Source of the DNA: Myoxocephalus aenaeus
Taxonomy: Eukaryota > Chordata > Actinopteri > Perciformes > Cottidae
Length of the DNA: 64,000 bases
Direction: 5' to 3'
NCBI GenBank assembly: GCA_038501785.1
Contig: JBAMJR010000040.1
Location: 6,914,501-6,978,500 of the forward strand
The position numbers were made by a program, and so were the translations under genes. This document shows, one piece after another, positions 37,873 to 51,285 of the stretch (its first letter is position 1; the number at the start of each line of letters is the position of its first letter). The notes under the pieces are model-generated. The model was given only the letters and a program-made list of their open reading frames with translations. It was not told the origin of the DNA and searched no databases.

Positions 37873-38276
37873 AAAGGGACATTACACAAAATCAAAAACA
37901 CATATGTTCCCTGTAGTGCTATTCATCAACCTTGATTGTCTTGGTGTGAGTCACACTGAGTCTTTTCTTTCTACCGAACTGCAGAAGGAAGTACCCATCT
38001 GCTAAAGGACGAGAGGCTCATGACGTCACGAGCAAGAGCCTCTTGTCCATGAGTGGCTGTACCCCTCTTTCTGTGCAGTGAAAATGGCAGAAAATAAATG
38101 GGTACCACATTTCTCACAACGAGGTCTGTCGATTGTCTCGAGTAACTGGACCATGGTTCCTTGAAAAGAGACGTTGCTGTTGAGTTTTTCAAACGTCTCC
38201 AACACTCGGCAGCTCACACCACAATCTTATAGACTGATAAATAGCGCTAGAGGTAAGAGGAAGTGAACTGCCCCTT
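37873..38276. mobile_element. Foldback-type non-autonomous DNA element
   Basis: The left end AAAGGGACATTACAC...GTAGTGCTATTCATCAACC...TTGGTGTGAG recurs inverted at the right end (complement reads AAAGGGGCAGTT...CTAGCGCTATTTATCAG...GTGGTGTGAG), giving imperfect terminal repeats of about 75-85 bp. The centre holds a second palindrome around GACGTCA (38018-38043; AGGCTC...GAGCCT). It is related to the fragment at 2645-2870. There is no coding potential. Confidence 0.6.
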
Positions 38277-38841
38277 TGACACCAAGCACATGATCTCTGA
38301 CATCTTATCAAATGCTGCTTCAGTCCATGCTGAGTATGTATTATCCAAGAGGTTGGCAAAGAAAAAGTGTAGTTTTCACGCGCAGTCATTATGTGCTTAA
38401 GGCTCAGCGAGATGAAATGAGCGGTCAATCACATGACCGCATCAGGCTTTGTATGCATTGTACACGGCAATACAATATCTGACACAAAGGTCTGGGTTTC
38501 AGGAGGGCTGACTGAAAGAAAAGAGAAAACAGGAAGATGATGATGACTAGGAAGGAGGGAAAGTTATATATAAAAAAATATATAAATATCCTCGACATGT
38601 TTGAAGTGTTGCGTGGATGACGGGAATGATGTCTAAATTAACTGACGTGTGTAATAGTTGACTAGAGATGATGTCCTCTATCTCAACATGCATCGCTTCC
38701 CGACTAACTGCACTACCGAGAGATTGTTTGATCTGCGTGAACTCAATTCCTCAGCCATGTAGGACCCTGCAGAGGAGTAAATGTCAGGATGAGAAAAATA
38801 AAGGAAAGAGCATATGTAGGGAACAACAGATGGAATTCACA

Positions 38842-38877
<36 letters not shown>
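38842..38877. repeat. (CA)n microsatellite
   Basis: Pure run of about 36 bp, 102 bp before an inverse (GT)n. Confidence 0.95.
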
Positions 38878-38879
<2 letters not shown>

Positions 38880-38977
38880 TATCCTAATATCACACATATC
38901 GTTTCAGCTGCTGAGTGCATGTAAACTGCATGTAATCTGGTCGACATACAGGATGAGAGAGGGGCTGGTTTCTGTTG

Positions 38978-39101
<124 letters not shown>

Positions 39102-39740
39102 TCAGATCAGTGAGCGTGTGTGTTTGTGAGGCAGACAATTGCTACCTGTGTGTGTTCGCCAATTTCATATTTTGTGAATGTCTTTCTGTGCTTGTTTGAG
39201 TTCTGTGTCGCAATTTGCGTACTTCTGTACTTACTCTTGCTATTTTGAGTGCTTAAGTGACAAAGTACAGCACAATGCAGTGTGCTATGATTACCCGGAT
39301 GGTGTACTCATAACCGTCAAAAGGTTTGAGTGTGGACCACTGGACACTGGTCCACCCTCGATGGCAGCCATATTGGCTAAGTAGCGGACATTCCAGCAGC
39401 GGTTGCCATTGCTCCAGTGAACACTGCACTATACTGTAAAAATGTGTCAAGAACCAGGATATCGTTGTCAGTTAAAAGCCATCAGTATTATTTATTGGGT
39501 GAATTTAAATGGGTAAATCTGTCCCGAATGATTTGGCACCGCAAAGGATTACACAGTTAGCTAGCTAGAAATTAAGATTGTGATCTGCAATCGTAATTTC
39601 AGATGTGTGCACAACAGCCGTGTTCCATTTGACACAATACCCACTATTTAAGGAAGTATGTACTTTGAAGTGTGCTAATGCAGCATTGGTGTGCGTGTGC
39701 TTGAATGCTCGCAAGACTTGTCCTCTGCTCCTCAGCTTAC

Positions 39741-39892
39741 CTCTCTGCACTCACGTACTCCTCCTCGATAGGGACGCAGGGTACCTTGCCCAGCCGGACC
39801 CCCATCTGGATGTCACTGAACTGCAGACCCAGGTTCTCCCCCAGGATCGTCACCCTGGTTCCCCCTTGGCGAGGCCCCGTCTCCGGGAACAA
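39741..39892 (-). CDS. plxna3: plxna3 exon e4: IPT3, first part
   Basis: The exon is 152 nt, phase 0 in and 2 out, with acceptor CAG and donor GTAAGC. It reads LFPETGPRQGGTRVTILGEN followed by LGLQFSDIQMGVRLGKVPC and EEEYVSAE. The GPRQGGTRVTI.GENLGL pattern is the opening strand-loop-strand of an IPT/TIG immunoglobulin-like fold in class A plexins. Confidence 0.93.
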
Positions 39893-40147
39893 CTGGACCG
39901 ACAAGAGGACGAAGGAGGAGAAGGGGAGAAGGAGATTTAGTTCCCAATTTAAGAAGCAAAAAGAGACAACATATTATAGTCACACATGCATAAACACATA
40001 CACATTGAGGGCACAACATTTATACATGTATGCTGACCCATTCCACCAGTTTAAAGTCTGAAAATGGTCCCCGAACATGTCATAGCACAGACACCCCCAA
40101 ACAAACAGGATAACAAAAATACTCAACACACAGAGCCACCAACACAC

Positions 40148-40171
40148 ACCAACACACACGCACACACACAC

Positions 40172-40254
<83 letters not shown>
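40148..40254. repeat. (CA)n microsatellite
   Basis: CA repeats over about 107 bp with early CG interruptions. Confidence 0.95.
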
Positions 40255-40257
<3 letters not shown>

Positions 40258-40925
40258 TTGCCCATATCAGGTTATTTAAGTTTTAATGAAGAAAAATCAC
40301 CCTCTCGGCTTTGAAATACACTGAGAACAAAAAACCCCGGAACCAAACCGGCACCAAACGAAAGCATCATCTTGGGGGTTTAATTGAAACTTATTACGCG
40401 GGCTTGGCTTCGGCGGCGGAGCATCGCCAGTGTAACGCTCAGTCGCGCCGTCGAACCATAATGTGATTTATCTCGCCAGATTATGGCGCCTAACGCGGAC
40501 AGGTGTGGTGTGACAAAACAAATGCGGTGACTGATGGACGGTGGCTGTCACGAACACACACACTACGGCACAGCAGCGCACATGCACACACACACAAACC
40601 TAATCCCTAACAAGCATCACAAGGTAATTATGTGTAATCTGTCCGTTGCCCTGCTCCTGCAGTGCTCGGCTGAGCAGACAGCGCAGGGTGGAAATGCAAA
40701 CTAAGGTGCCGACAGCATGGAGGCATAGAGTTATTATTACACCACAGACAGCACCAAACAACAGACCTTGACAAATGGTGATTTCTACAGTGTGGACTAG
40801 TTTTGGGAATGAAAGATCTGTCTTGCCAGACACATAAACTCTAACTCGAAAGTTGTATGCAGAGAAAGTCAGCTTTTCGGCACCCTGCTTCTGGAACAAA
40901 CAGCCATACTGTTGCCCAATGTACA

Positions 40926-40980
40926 GCACCACTGGAGCCGCTGGAGGTTGAATGCCTTGCTCAAGGGCCGTTCATCCGTA
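40926..40980 (-). mobile_element. SINE fragment
   Basis: On the minus strand it contains GGCCCTTGAGCAAGGCATTC, the same body motif as in the SINEs at 2170-2412 and 31870-32100. It is short and without a tRNA head. Confidence 0.4.
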
Positions 40981-43900
40981 GAACAATATGCATCGACTCG
41001 CTCCGCAAAAAAGGAAACCACATGGGTCTGGGGTTTGCATATGCAACCCTTTGTCTACTCCTGCATTGCCAAACGTTTCCACAGAAATACAATTATAAGT
41101 GAAAATTTAAAAAAATTAAATGAGGGGAAATGGAATGGAAATCGTGATGAAAACGATCAAATTGAAAGTTTAATCGTGAGCGATTAGCATGAAAATGACA
41201 ATGGGGAATGATAAAGGAAAATGTAACAAACAAAAATGGAAAGTGATGAAAATTGAAAAGCTTAAATGTAAATGTGCAAATGAAAAAAGCTATGCCTGAA
41301 AGCCAGTTGTAACAAACTCAGTGAACGACATAAAATATTTTGAAAAGAGTGATTTAATTACCTCCCACTCATCAGTGCATCATAATGATACAAACAAAAC
41401 GTATGCCATCAGTATAATCTAATCTGCCATGATCACATAAATAACTACACATGGATACTTCATCTTTTTTTAATGTAGTAGATCGAGTACCAAATGATTC
41501 TCTTAAATGAGCTTTAACAGTATGACAGACTGCACATTTTGGAAGCTCTCAGCAAAAACATAATACCTTTGGCAGCATCATGCAAAGTACAGACATTACT
41601 TTAAATACACAAAGACAGACCAACAGGCAATATCAGCCTTGATGTGTTTAAGAGGAAGGGGTTGAACTGGAACATAGTGATCCTAGTAATGTCTGAATAT
41701 ATGAAGAGCTGGGGTTTGAAAAGAAATACCTTCCAAAAAAAATCTATAAAACAACCTCGGAACTGTAGTGAACTGAACTAAGAAACCAAGAGGGAGACGG
41801 AGAACAGACTGGCCCGTGATAATGCTGCCCACTATTTGGAAGCTGACTCACGTTGGAACCTCAGGCGCCAGTAGAGCCTCAGCCATCGGTTCCACAAACA
41901 CAATAGCTGGTAAACACTGACCAGAGCGAGTAGCCATCGAGCTCTAGGGTACAATATGGACAACAGATGTCGGGGTGTGGAAATTGGGGCTTCAGATGGT
42001 TTTGGAAGAATGAAGCTATGATACCACAAAACACAATATCAGCTCGCCACCAAGCCGTGGGACATAAACACTGGCAGAGCCACAGACAGACAGGCAACAG
42101 AGAAAGAGGATCTGTTGAAAAGGATTAGTATCACCATCTGAGGGGGGCGGGGGACACTTCATTGAACTGGTGACGTTTTTTTCCCCGGTAAAAAGGTTAC
42201 CTGATAACCTGACGCGCCGGATGGTTTCTAACAGAGAAGACGTCGCTGGAAAATGTTTGGAAAAAGGGAAGGCCCTTTCAAAAAATACCTAGAGTTGGTT
42301 ATTGGAAAAACCATCTGTCAATCAAAGCCTTTGCCAAAGCCAGTCGGGAGAAGAGTGAAATAATCCGCCTTTGCTCTTCTTCTTTCAATGGAAATAGACC
42401 ATTTTAGTAGCCGCCAGCGTTGTTTCGAACAAACAGACGCCACTCCGTATCGAGTCACACACACCTAAGCCCCGCACATGGCTGGCCGTACCCCTTCACG
42501 GGACGCTGATAGGTCCGGATGCTGCTTGTCCGGACACAAGCTACTAGATTCTCGCGTGAATCCAAGATATCGAGAGAATCAAGCTGCCGTGGGAGGTAAG
42601 TTTCCTCCTCCGGTTTGATATGAAAGCTATCCTCGACTTAATAGAGTCACAATAAAATGCCAAGATTAGTGATACCACATTCACTGAATCTGTTCCCCAA
42701 CTAAACAAGTCTTGCTATCGACCATCTGTCCTCACCCATCTTTTGTGAGAAGACAGGTAAGGCTGCGATAGCTGGCGGCATATTTAGTGCAAACTGTCTC
42801 CAAATGCATCCGGCAGGTGGGATCACGATGGAACGCTCAAAACATTTGAGATTGGGGAAGCACCGAGAAGAAAGAAAAAAACAGGCTGCTGGATGCAACT
42901 TGGCTAACAAACTGTAAGTTGACCAGAGGCCTCACATACTTTACTAAGGAGACTTAAGTAAGCAATAACATTGCCTCTAATGAACCACATTTTGATCTCT
43001 GGCTATATATCTGAAACATGATCTTTGTGGTATAGAACATGGAGCCAGACCACTACACCTCTGAGCTATTGGTTGCATGCCATTACATTATTTATGTGAT
43101 ATCTGAGAGTGGGTCTCGCTTAGAACCTCATAAACTCTTGGAAGTATAAAAGTATGGCAACACATAACAAGATAACCAGTGCTCGGAGCCTGTGGGCATG
43201 CAGGCAGACGCCACAGTGTCGACATGGGACCTTTAAAGCAACTTTAGACTCAGGCTGCAGTGATTTGACACAGTATTCAAGCGCATAACCGCCACCGTCT
43301 GGGGAATGTAAAGTACAGACGCCCTGAAAGCTGGAAATGGACCTCGGGTGGTTTCGGTAGGATATTGATCTCATACGACACAACATCGTTCAAACGCTGA
43401 CTGACAAGACTTAGGATGTAATTCAAAAGGATGACAGATTTAATCGTTCCTCGCAAGCAGCCGAACCAATCTAGGAACTGACACATGGTCCACAAATGCT
43501 TGCTAGCTCTGCCAGCTACTAGCCGCTAACCACCGCAACCTGGAGCAGACTAGCTAAAAGGCTGATAGACTGAATAGCAAATGTATTACCACTCCGCCTC
43601 ACGTTGCATTCCGGCTCAGCTGTTTTGTGCTACATTAGCCAGCACAGTTTGTGCAAGTTAAGCAATTTTGCAGAGAACAGCAGTCTAAATTGAGAAAGCG
43701 TGGTGTCTATGCAAAAAGGATGAATGAAAAAAAGGATTTCCCTACACCCGGTTTCCAATTTTGAGACAACTCAGAGCTGGAGAAGAAGTTTGACTTCATA
43801 TAAATGTAGTCTATGAGGGCCAAATGCTTTGGAGGTAGCAATAAATCCAATTATTTAGAAAAAATCTTTGACATATGTTTTTCCTTCCTGTTGGTCACTT

Positions 43901-46900
43901 CTTTAGGGTACCACTGACCAGGAATCCACTGGAGGTAAAGTAGTGTGGCGTCGTTATGTGGTGGTGTGGCCCTCATATTGCAGTCCTAACCACAGGGTGG
44001 CCACATCAGATCATCAGCTTTAGAGCAGTGGTTTCCTAGTAGCCTGTCATCTAGCCTGTACACACATTTGTGTGTGTGTGTGCTGAAACATGGCAACCTT
44101 GCTGTGGTCTGAGTGGTAACCAATAGCACATGGGCCATGGAAGGGCAGCAGCTGTTAAGACTGGGAAAGTTGTCCATGTGGTCAGAAAACAGTTTGGGGA
44201 TTCTGTGGATTCCATCAAACGGGGAATGCGGATAAATTCGATTTGCAGGGGGTCTTCTCTTCTTTCTTGAAACACTGCCTCAAACAAATGAATAATCTAG
44301 AGTTATGATGTTTCAATGTTTGTAAAACTTGGGAATGTTAAATTGGAAACTACATTTTCAAAAAATTTGATTTCAGGTGTTTGGAGAATATGATGTTATT
44401 TAAAGGTTCAACACTACAATTACTGTCATCAACTATTGGAAAATTTGGCAACCAATTATTGGCCTTCTAAGCCAGCAAACAGCAGAACATGCGCCCAGTC
44501 TCTTCAGCTGTGGAGGATTCAGCTGTCAAAGCAGAACAAGGCAAGACTGGAGGTCATCTCTGGAGGTCGGGATGATGGACGAGCTGATGTTCGTGTCACT
44601 TGAGGGATCCACATTTCAAGACTTTGATGCTGAAGGGTCAATGGACATGTGGTGAGTATCAACACAAAGGTCCAGACAACCAAACATTGAAAAGTGAGAG
44701 GACGGATGGACAAGCAACCAGCTGTACGCACAAGTTATGGTCTGTTCGCACAATGAGTTCTGATGAAGAAATGTAAATGTCACATTATCACATAATAAAT
44801 AATTGATGTCATTGTTTCCTTTGATTTTCTTTACAAGCTCGTTCAAGTCAACAGAATGCCTGTTAAGTGAACAGCTCATGTGCCGTATCCGTACTCATAA
44901 TAGTGGATCTGCAATGAAAAATACCAATAAAACCGTCCCGGAAGGTAATATAAACTAAACAGGGCAAAAATGAATCCATGAATCAAGAGAATAGAGACAT
45001 CTGCTATTGATATCAAGGTGTCTTTCACTTTTTGCCACCATAACTCTTCAGACATTTATTACTTGCAGCCTCGCTTTGCTTGTACTATTATCGCAATACA
45101 ACCCCACATCACTCTTAGCTCCCTTCTCCTTCTCGCGCCCTTGTGTGTGTGCACAAAAACACACACGCAGACTCATGCACGGCCCTCACCTTTGTTCATA
45201 ATTTTTATTTTATGTTTGATTTGAGAACGCATGTTTATTGGACGCATTCACAAGCACACATTCTCACGGATGGTCAATTTGTCGCTGTACGCAACCACCG
45301 TAAAGACACCAAACAGCATTAAGTAGCAAAACTTACTAACAGGAACAAGTTGTGTGGGAATAAAACCACGTTCAATATTTATAAACTTTGAATGAACAAG
45401 CAATACTGCTCTTTGCCGCCCGCGGCGGGGCTTTTTACGCCCTGCATGTTTAACAGTGAGTAACTCAGAATCACAGGACCATGATCCAGCGGTTGGGTCT
45501 GAACAAAATATTCAGATATTGTCAAAAGATTTACATGAAGAGGTCTACTTCATCATGATATTTAGCTAATGTGTACAATAGACCGTCTTTAATGATACTA
45601 TAATTGCACTTAAAAAAAAAGAGAATAGATAAAACCAAGTGGGGAATGTCCTTAAGTGACACAGATTACACCACTGGTATCAATATAATCATCTCATTCA
45701 TTAAATGTTCATTTGAGCTGAAATCAAGCTTCAATATCTCATTCTATTCACAGATTGCGTAGCTGCTATGGCTGTGAAATGAATTAGTTTCCATTGCCTA
45801 AACAATAATGTTTCTGAGAAGGGATGTTTTTCTCACGTCTGTGACTAATACCCACTGAAAGTCAAGACAGAAAGAGTGGATGGATGAAGATCCATGAACA
45901 AAAAGGAATGGAAAAAAACCAGATATGAATGATTCTGAAAATGCACCTGACCAATGCTGGATTTTGACCCTTTGAGCCTTACACACACATCAATGCACAG
46001 AGAGACAGCGACACACAGAGATGACACAACCTGAAAGACAGCTCAAGAGAGAATCAAACCAAACAAATCTCTACGTGCCTCTCTCTCTCTGTGGAGTATC
46101 AGTGTGATGTAACAGTGAGTAATAATACCATTTCTGTGCCAAGGGCAGGCACAAGGTCCCAACAAGTGTGTGTCTTAATAGCGGCACATTAAAATGGAGC
46201 TTTTCATTCTCGGTTCAGGACACGTAGGGCTTTCGTGGCCACGGGGGCTTCGACAAAGAGAGCTGACGCAATGGCCTATCAAGGTCTACCAGCTTTGGAT
46301 CTCCGCAGGTGACTTTGCATCCTTCACGAGTTGACGGGATTACGAAGTGGTGCTCAAAGAAGTCCTGTTGCTTTTCTTTGTGTGATTTTAGAACTGTAAC
46401 ATTGGAGGGAGTTTTGATGAGAGGAGAGAGGAGTTTCTTTTGGTTGTTGACGATTATGTCTGTCGGATGTTCTTTTCTTTCTTTCCTACCTTTCTGTTGA
46501 GTAACACTGTCTCGGTTAAAGGTGCATGGACGCGATACGAACTTGGTTAAATTTAAAATATGTTTCATAGATTATGATGTTTAAGATTACAAGTCATTAA
46601 ATTATGGACAATTACCAAGCCACCGAGACCTGAGAATGAAAAGAGAGGAAATACAGTTTCTTCTGCTTTTGATATTTGCTAAATTTGGCATCATCAATTG
46701 GTTTGCCACATCATGATAAACCAAATGACGGACCCACTAGAACCTGCTATCACTACCAAACTGATTGGTAGAGTGGACACTAGACAACAACGAAAGCAGT
46801 GAAAATAAAAAAAATGTAATTGTATTTGTTGGTGTTGTATAATAGTAGTAAAACACGCCACAATTCCATTATTCTGGTTTCTGCCGATGTAGCATCAAAC

Positions 46901-47197
46901 TCCATGTTTTGAGTATTGGCTTGTAAAAATAAAAAAGGAAAAAAAAGCTGTCCGTATCACGTGATCTTCTTTACAAAGTTGAACTCTTCCGTGATTTGGA
47001 GCACATTCTCTGTCTGAAAAGAAGCCAGCAGTCTCTCTTAGTCCACCTGGCAAGTGTTGCTCATTAAGCAGTAGAAAAAGCACTTAAAAGTAGCCTAACA
47101 ATAAATGAGCCTCCTCTCAGAATACACACACGCGCAGCCTGGTCAATACGCGGTATATTTATGTGAACCAACCAAGAAACACAGACGCACCACCTAC

Positions 47198-47421
47198 CTT
47201 AGTGATCTTGGGGTGGGTGCAGCGGCTGTTTCCAGAGGTGGCATGCATCCATCCTCCGCCCTCCGCCAGCTGCAGCGGGAGGTGGAAATTTCCTCCACCG
47301 TTGCACTCCTGCCGGAGGGAGCACTTCCTGTCCTGGACGCACCAACCGCATTCGAACCTGGGGTCGGCCTTCAGGCACATGCCACAGCTGTCCCGCAGCG
47401 CTCTGCACTTGTAGAGGTGGG
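47198..47421 (-). CDS. plxna3: plxna3 exon e3: PSI3 cysteine-rich domain
   Basis: The exon is 224 nt; it completes the Ala codon split from e2 and ends in phase 0 before GTAGGT. It encodes the third PSI module: AHLYKCRALRDSCGMCLKAD, then PRFECGWCVQDRKCSLRQEC and a final SRCTHPKITK. The Cys spacing (C, CxxC, CxxC, C, C, C) is that of plexin PSI domains. Between RQEC and WMHA there is a Gly/Leu-rich stretch of about 17 residues, which seems longer than in mammalian PLXNA3 as I remember it. Confidence 0.93.
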
Positions 47422-48256
47422 CTGGTGAGAGAGACAACGTTGATGTGACTGGAGTTGTATTGACACAAACACTTCCAGAGAACAGCAGTTTTTCACAGCT
47501 CACTTTACCACACTTGTGACTGACTGATTGATACATGAATACACAGAAACGGCCATGGCATTCACTTTTGTATGGCCATGGCATTTACGATGTCAGAAAA
47601 TCAGCGTACCAGCTTAGCAGCTTGCAACAAATAGCTAACTAGCTAGCTAACCCAGCTAATTTAATATAAATGTTTGTGTCTGAGGTAGAAGGAGAGAGAG
47701 AGAGAGAGAGAGAGAGCATAAATTAATGTTAAATGCCTAAAACCTACAGTATGTGATTGTTACCACTACGAGGCTGTGGCGGTGAAAAAATAACTGTTCC
47801 CACAGATAAAATTTAAAAATGAACAAGCAACCTAGAGGGATATTACAGAAATTAATTCAACAGGTAATGTCTTCTAACGCCAAAAGGGAATTGATCATTT
47901 GTTGTGTAAAAAAAATAATAATATATATATATATGTATATATATATTCCCTCAACTCTGCGCAGTGGAAAAAGTCATTAAAAGTAAAAGAAAAATAAATG
48001 AATACATAACTGGATAAATAAATATTCAAAACTCAAACACCTGAGAAGAGAGACGAGATGAAAGGCAGCGGGGGAGGAGGGGAAGGCTACATTTTAGCTG
48101 CGCTTGTTAACAAAACAGCAACACGAATTGTTATGAATTTGAAGATGGTGAGGCCCCGCGAGGCTGAGAGAATCAGAGAAACGGATTAGAGAGCTGGAGA
48201 GAGAGTGAGAGAGGTGGAGAGGCACGAGACCGAAAGAATCTGTGTGACGAGTGAAA

Positions 48257-48266
<10 letters not shown>

Positions 48267-48308
<42 letters not shown>
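48267..48308. repeat. (GA)n microsatellite
   Basis: Pure run of about 42 bp. Confidence 0.95.
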
Positions 48309-48311
<3 letters not shown>

Positions 48312-50013
48312 ACAGGTAAATGGACAGGCGTCATCTTCTGTTTTGTTTTGGTCCCATTTGTACATCTGTTAATCTCTCTCATTATATTAATCTCAGTTGA
48401 TACTATAATGCCAGAACCTGCCGGCAGGTTTCTTTTCTTTCACACCAGTTAAACAGATTTGAAATGAACTGAGGTGGAAGCACAAACAGCAAAAAAATGA
48501 AAATAAAAGCATGGAAGAATCTCCTCCCCTCTCCTCCTCCTCCTCATCGGCAGACAGATGGCGGCCGGACTTCAAAGCCTGCTCCTCACGTATCCATCCG
48601 CCCGCCTCGGCCCTCCACTCGGGCCTAATCTGATTAGCCACGGCTCGGCTTAAAAGTAGCGGCGGCGCTAATTAATCTGAACCAAATGAATGATTTAATT
48701 AACATTAACATCTCCACTTTACACCGGGGCAAGGACGGGCCAGCGCCGGGCGGCTCTGCCTCAGACGGATAATGCGGCTCCGACTCGGGGAGAGAAAGAC
48801 GGGGATGGAGCCGAGAGGGATTAATAGGGGATGGAGGGGGGGGGGAGAAGGTCTTTATGAGATTTGTATAAGTGAGGAGGGTTTCATAATGCGCCGTTTT
48901 TTAAACACTAAGCATCGCATTGAAGTCAATCCTAATCGGTATTCTGTGAGGCTTTAGCACCAAACTCATAATATATCTAAGGGGGTGTTTGATAGCGTTG
49001 TTGATTGAAACTTCAGTCTAAGTCCGTCTTTGGCTTTGGGTGCTGCCTGCATACGTTCTCTGCCGCCTAGAAAGTCGAATAACGAGCATTGCTTGCTCAT
49101 GGTCGGAACAACAGGAAAATACCTGTCAAGTTCATACGTTGACTCTAAAATCATTTCACACTCTCAACACCACTGCTGGTCACATGCAGGGCACTCGCTC
49201 TGTTTCTAGAGTTTGCAACAACTCAAAAGCCCCTTCATTTAGTTTAATTTTAAGATATCCAGATATAAGCCTCTGCACTGCCAAGAGGCTTCCTTAGTTC
49301 ATGTTTAACACTATGATCTTTGAGATGTGAAAAAAAAAAAAGAATAAACTCTTCATAGTTAGAAAGAGTACCCTAAGATTCCTCACCAGCTCAGGGTCTT
49401 AAACTGTGAATTGTAAACTTTATTCATTTCCAAAAATATCAACAGTGAGCTTGGAGGAAATGAGAGGATTTGGAGAATCAATAGTGTGACCTTGTTTGTG
49501 TTCCTCGTGGCAGGTTTTGCAGGTCCGTGCATCTCCAAATTGGCCGGAGAAAGTGAGAAATAAAAATCTTCGAGAAGCTCTGAGAACGTCGGCTTGTCAA
49601 AGTTGTCAGAGGTTTAACGAGTACAGCTGAGGCTGATGGTAATGCAGGATTTGGGACTCGAGCAAAAGTACTGGACGAATAAAAAATTATGGTGGCCCTG
49701 CAAGTCAGGGCAAAGTCATCAAAGTCATTAGGACTTTGCAGCGTGCAGGAAGACGACAGGTTGACAGCAACAAGTAGTTGCAACAGTTTACTTGGAAGCG
49801 GCCCGGGAGCCCAAACTACCTCGGTCAGGTTGTTTGACGTTACGATTTGTATGAAGTTCATCCACTTTATTATAAAAAGGCACCTCAAAGGACAAAGTGC
49901 AACTCAGTTTGGAGGATTTTGTCAAACTTACCGAAATTAAACGGAATCACAATAAAAATATTGAGCAGAACACAATCACATTTTCATACTTTTTCTAAGT
50001 ATTAATAGCAGGA

Positions 50014-50016
<3 letters not shown>

Positions 50017-50049
<33 letters not shown>
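50017..50049. repeat. (TA)n microsatellite
   Basis: Pure run of about 33 bp. Confidence 0.95.
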
Positions 50050-50053
<4 letters not shown>

Positions 50054-51200
50054 TTGATGAATGTTTCTGGCTAAAACAGAATGTACAGACTTTACTCTCA
50101 AAATAAATGCTAATATAGTACTGACACAAACAAATATTGATCGGTTGAGTGCTTTTTCTGATGAGGAAAGGTCGTCGGCCCTGCAGTTCAGAACGACAGT
50201 CCATCAACTTGATTGCACAAAAATGGGATTATTTGTTTCGTCGTGGCCAAATATATCAACTTTAATCCCCAGACGGCATCGTTCAGCGTGGACAGACACA
50301 CTGAACATATTAAACGGAGCACACCTCAAACCAAATAACACAGGGAGGAGAACTGGGCCGTGACCGATAAGCGACTAATTTCCAAAGCAATCTGTGAGAA
50401 AAAAAGAGCTGTGCGTCTGACATTTATCAAAACGAGGTCACATGGAACACAAAGGACGCGAAATTAACGCGTGTCGCGTGAAAGGCTGAAACGAACGGTG
50501 AACGGAACAAGAAGAAGAGAAAAACATCCCAGAAGAGAATACACTGGGCGGAGGGGGACCTAGACGTGCAAATCCCAAGCAAAAAAACAGTGTACGACAC
50601 ACTCGAGAGCAAGACTCACATTATCTTGTGTAATGGGACGTCTAAAATCATTAGCCTCCACCAGCCAATACATTACACTTGATAAAGAATTCACACTTGG
50701 TAATTGTTTTCCACTTCATGCACAAATAGCGATTAAAAATAATAAATGCCATCCCTGCGTGTCACTTTCTGTTCTTCTTTATCAATCCCTTTATTCTAAC
50801 CCCCCCATTCATTACATGCTGCATTTATCAACCTGTCATCCATCGTTCTTCTCTTCTTCTGCCAGTTGCTTTCGCCATTTGTTTATCTTCCCCTCTAACA
50901 TCCATCCCTATTAATTTCCTTGTTGGATGTTTGTTTGTTATCATCACCGTGCATCAATCACTCCTTCGGCCTCTCTTTTGTCCCAGAGACAAGAAGTACA
51001 GTGTGTGTTTTTTATTTTTTTAAACCAACGGATGGTACACTTTCACCATTCTCCCCTGATGGCTGTCAACAATGAAATTACAGATTTCTGATGAAGGGAG
51101 GGAAACTGCTTCACGAAAATCATTACAGACAGATAAACAAGCGGGGTCGATTCAAATTATTGTTTCATTTTTTTCGCTCCACCAAAATGAGTGTGAGAGA

Positions 51201-51205
<5 letters not shown>

Positions 51206-51259
<54 letters not shown>
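51206..51259. repeat. (GA)n, read as (CU)n downstream of the e2 donor
   Basis: A 54-bp pure dinucleotide run. In the transcript it is a polypyrimidine tract starting 27 nt after e2. Confidence 0.95.
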
Positions 51260-51260
<1 letters not shown>

Positions 51261-51285
51261 AAGAAGAAAGAAAAAAGAGCTCTAC

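Larger units (their letters stand above)
39893..47197. other. plxna3 intron 3
   Basis: The intron is 7305 bases. It has (CA)n at 40148-40254, a block at 40380-40530 of unusually mixed G/C content, and a short SINE fragment at 40926-40980. G/C-rich sequence at 42380-42610 may be an old repeat. The remainder, including open frames around 43120-44880 and 46215-46568, shows no recognisable gene. Confidence 0.7.
47422..51285. other. plxna3 intron 2
   Basis: The intron is 3864 bases. It has (GA)n at 47692-47716 and 48267-48308, (TA)n at 47920-47946 and 50017-50049, and (GA)n at 51206-51259 next to the e2 donor. A block at 48655-48720 with CTAATTAATCTG and TGATTTAATTAACATTAACA looks like a homeodomain-site cluster but is unproven. 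Confidence 0.75.

Noticed and set aside
43010..43075. tRNA-like sequence on the minus strand (TAGCTCAGAGGTGTAGTGG)
   Set aside because: Only an A-box-like part is visible; no B-box or cloverleaf could be completed, so at most a SINE remnant.
45415..45440. G/C palindrome CCGCCCGCGGCGGGGC as a terminator-like hairpin
   Set aside because: Isolated in an intron of a eukaryotic gene, short, with no transcript end nearby.
46215..46568. 117-aa minus-strand frame with KVTCGDPKLVDLDRP as a possible plexin exon between e3 and e4
   Set aside because: No plexin IPT or PSI pattern, no matching splice phase, and e3 already joins e4 in frame without it.
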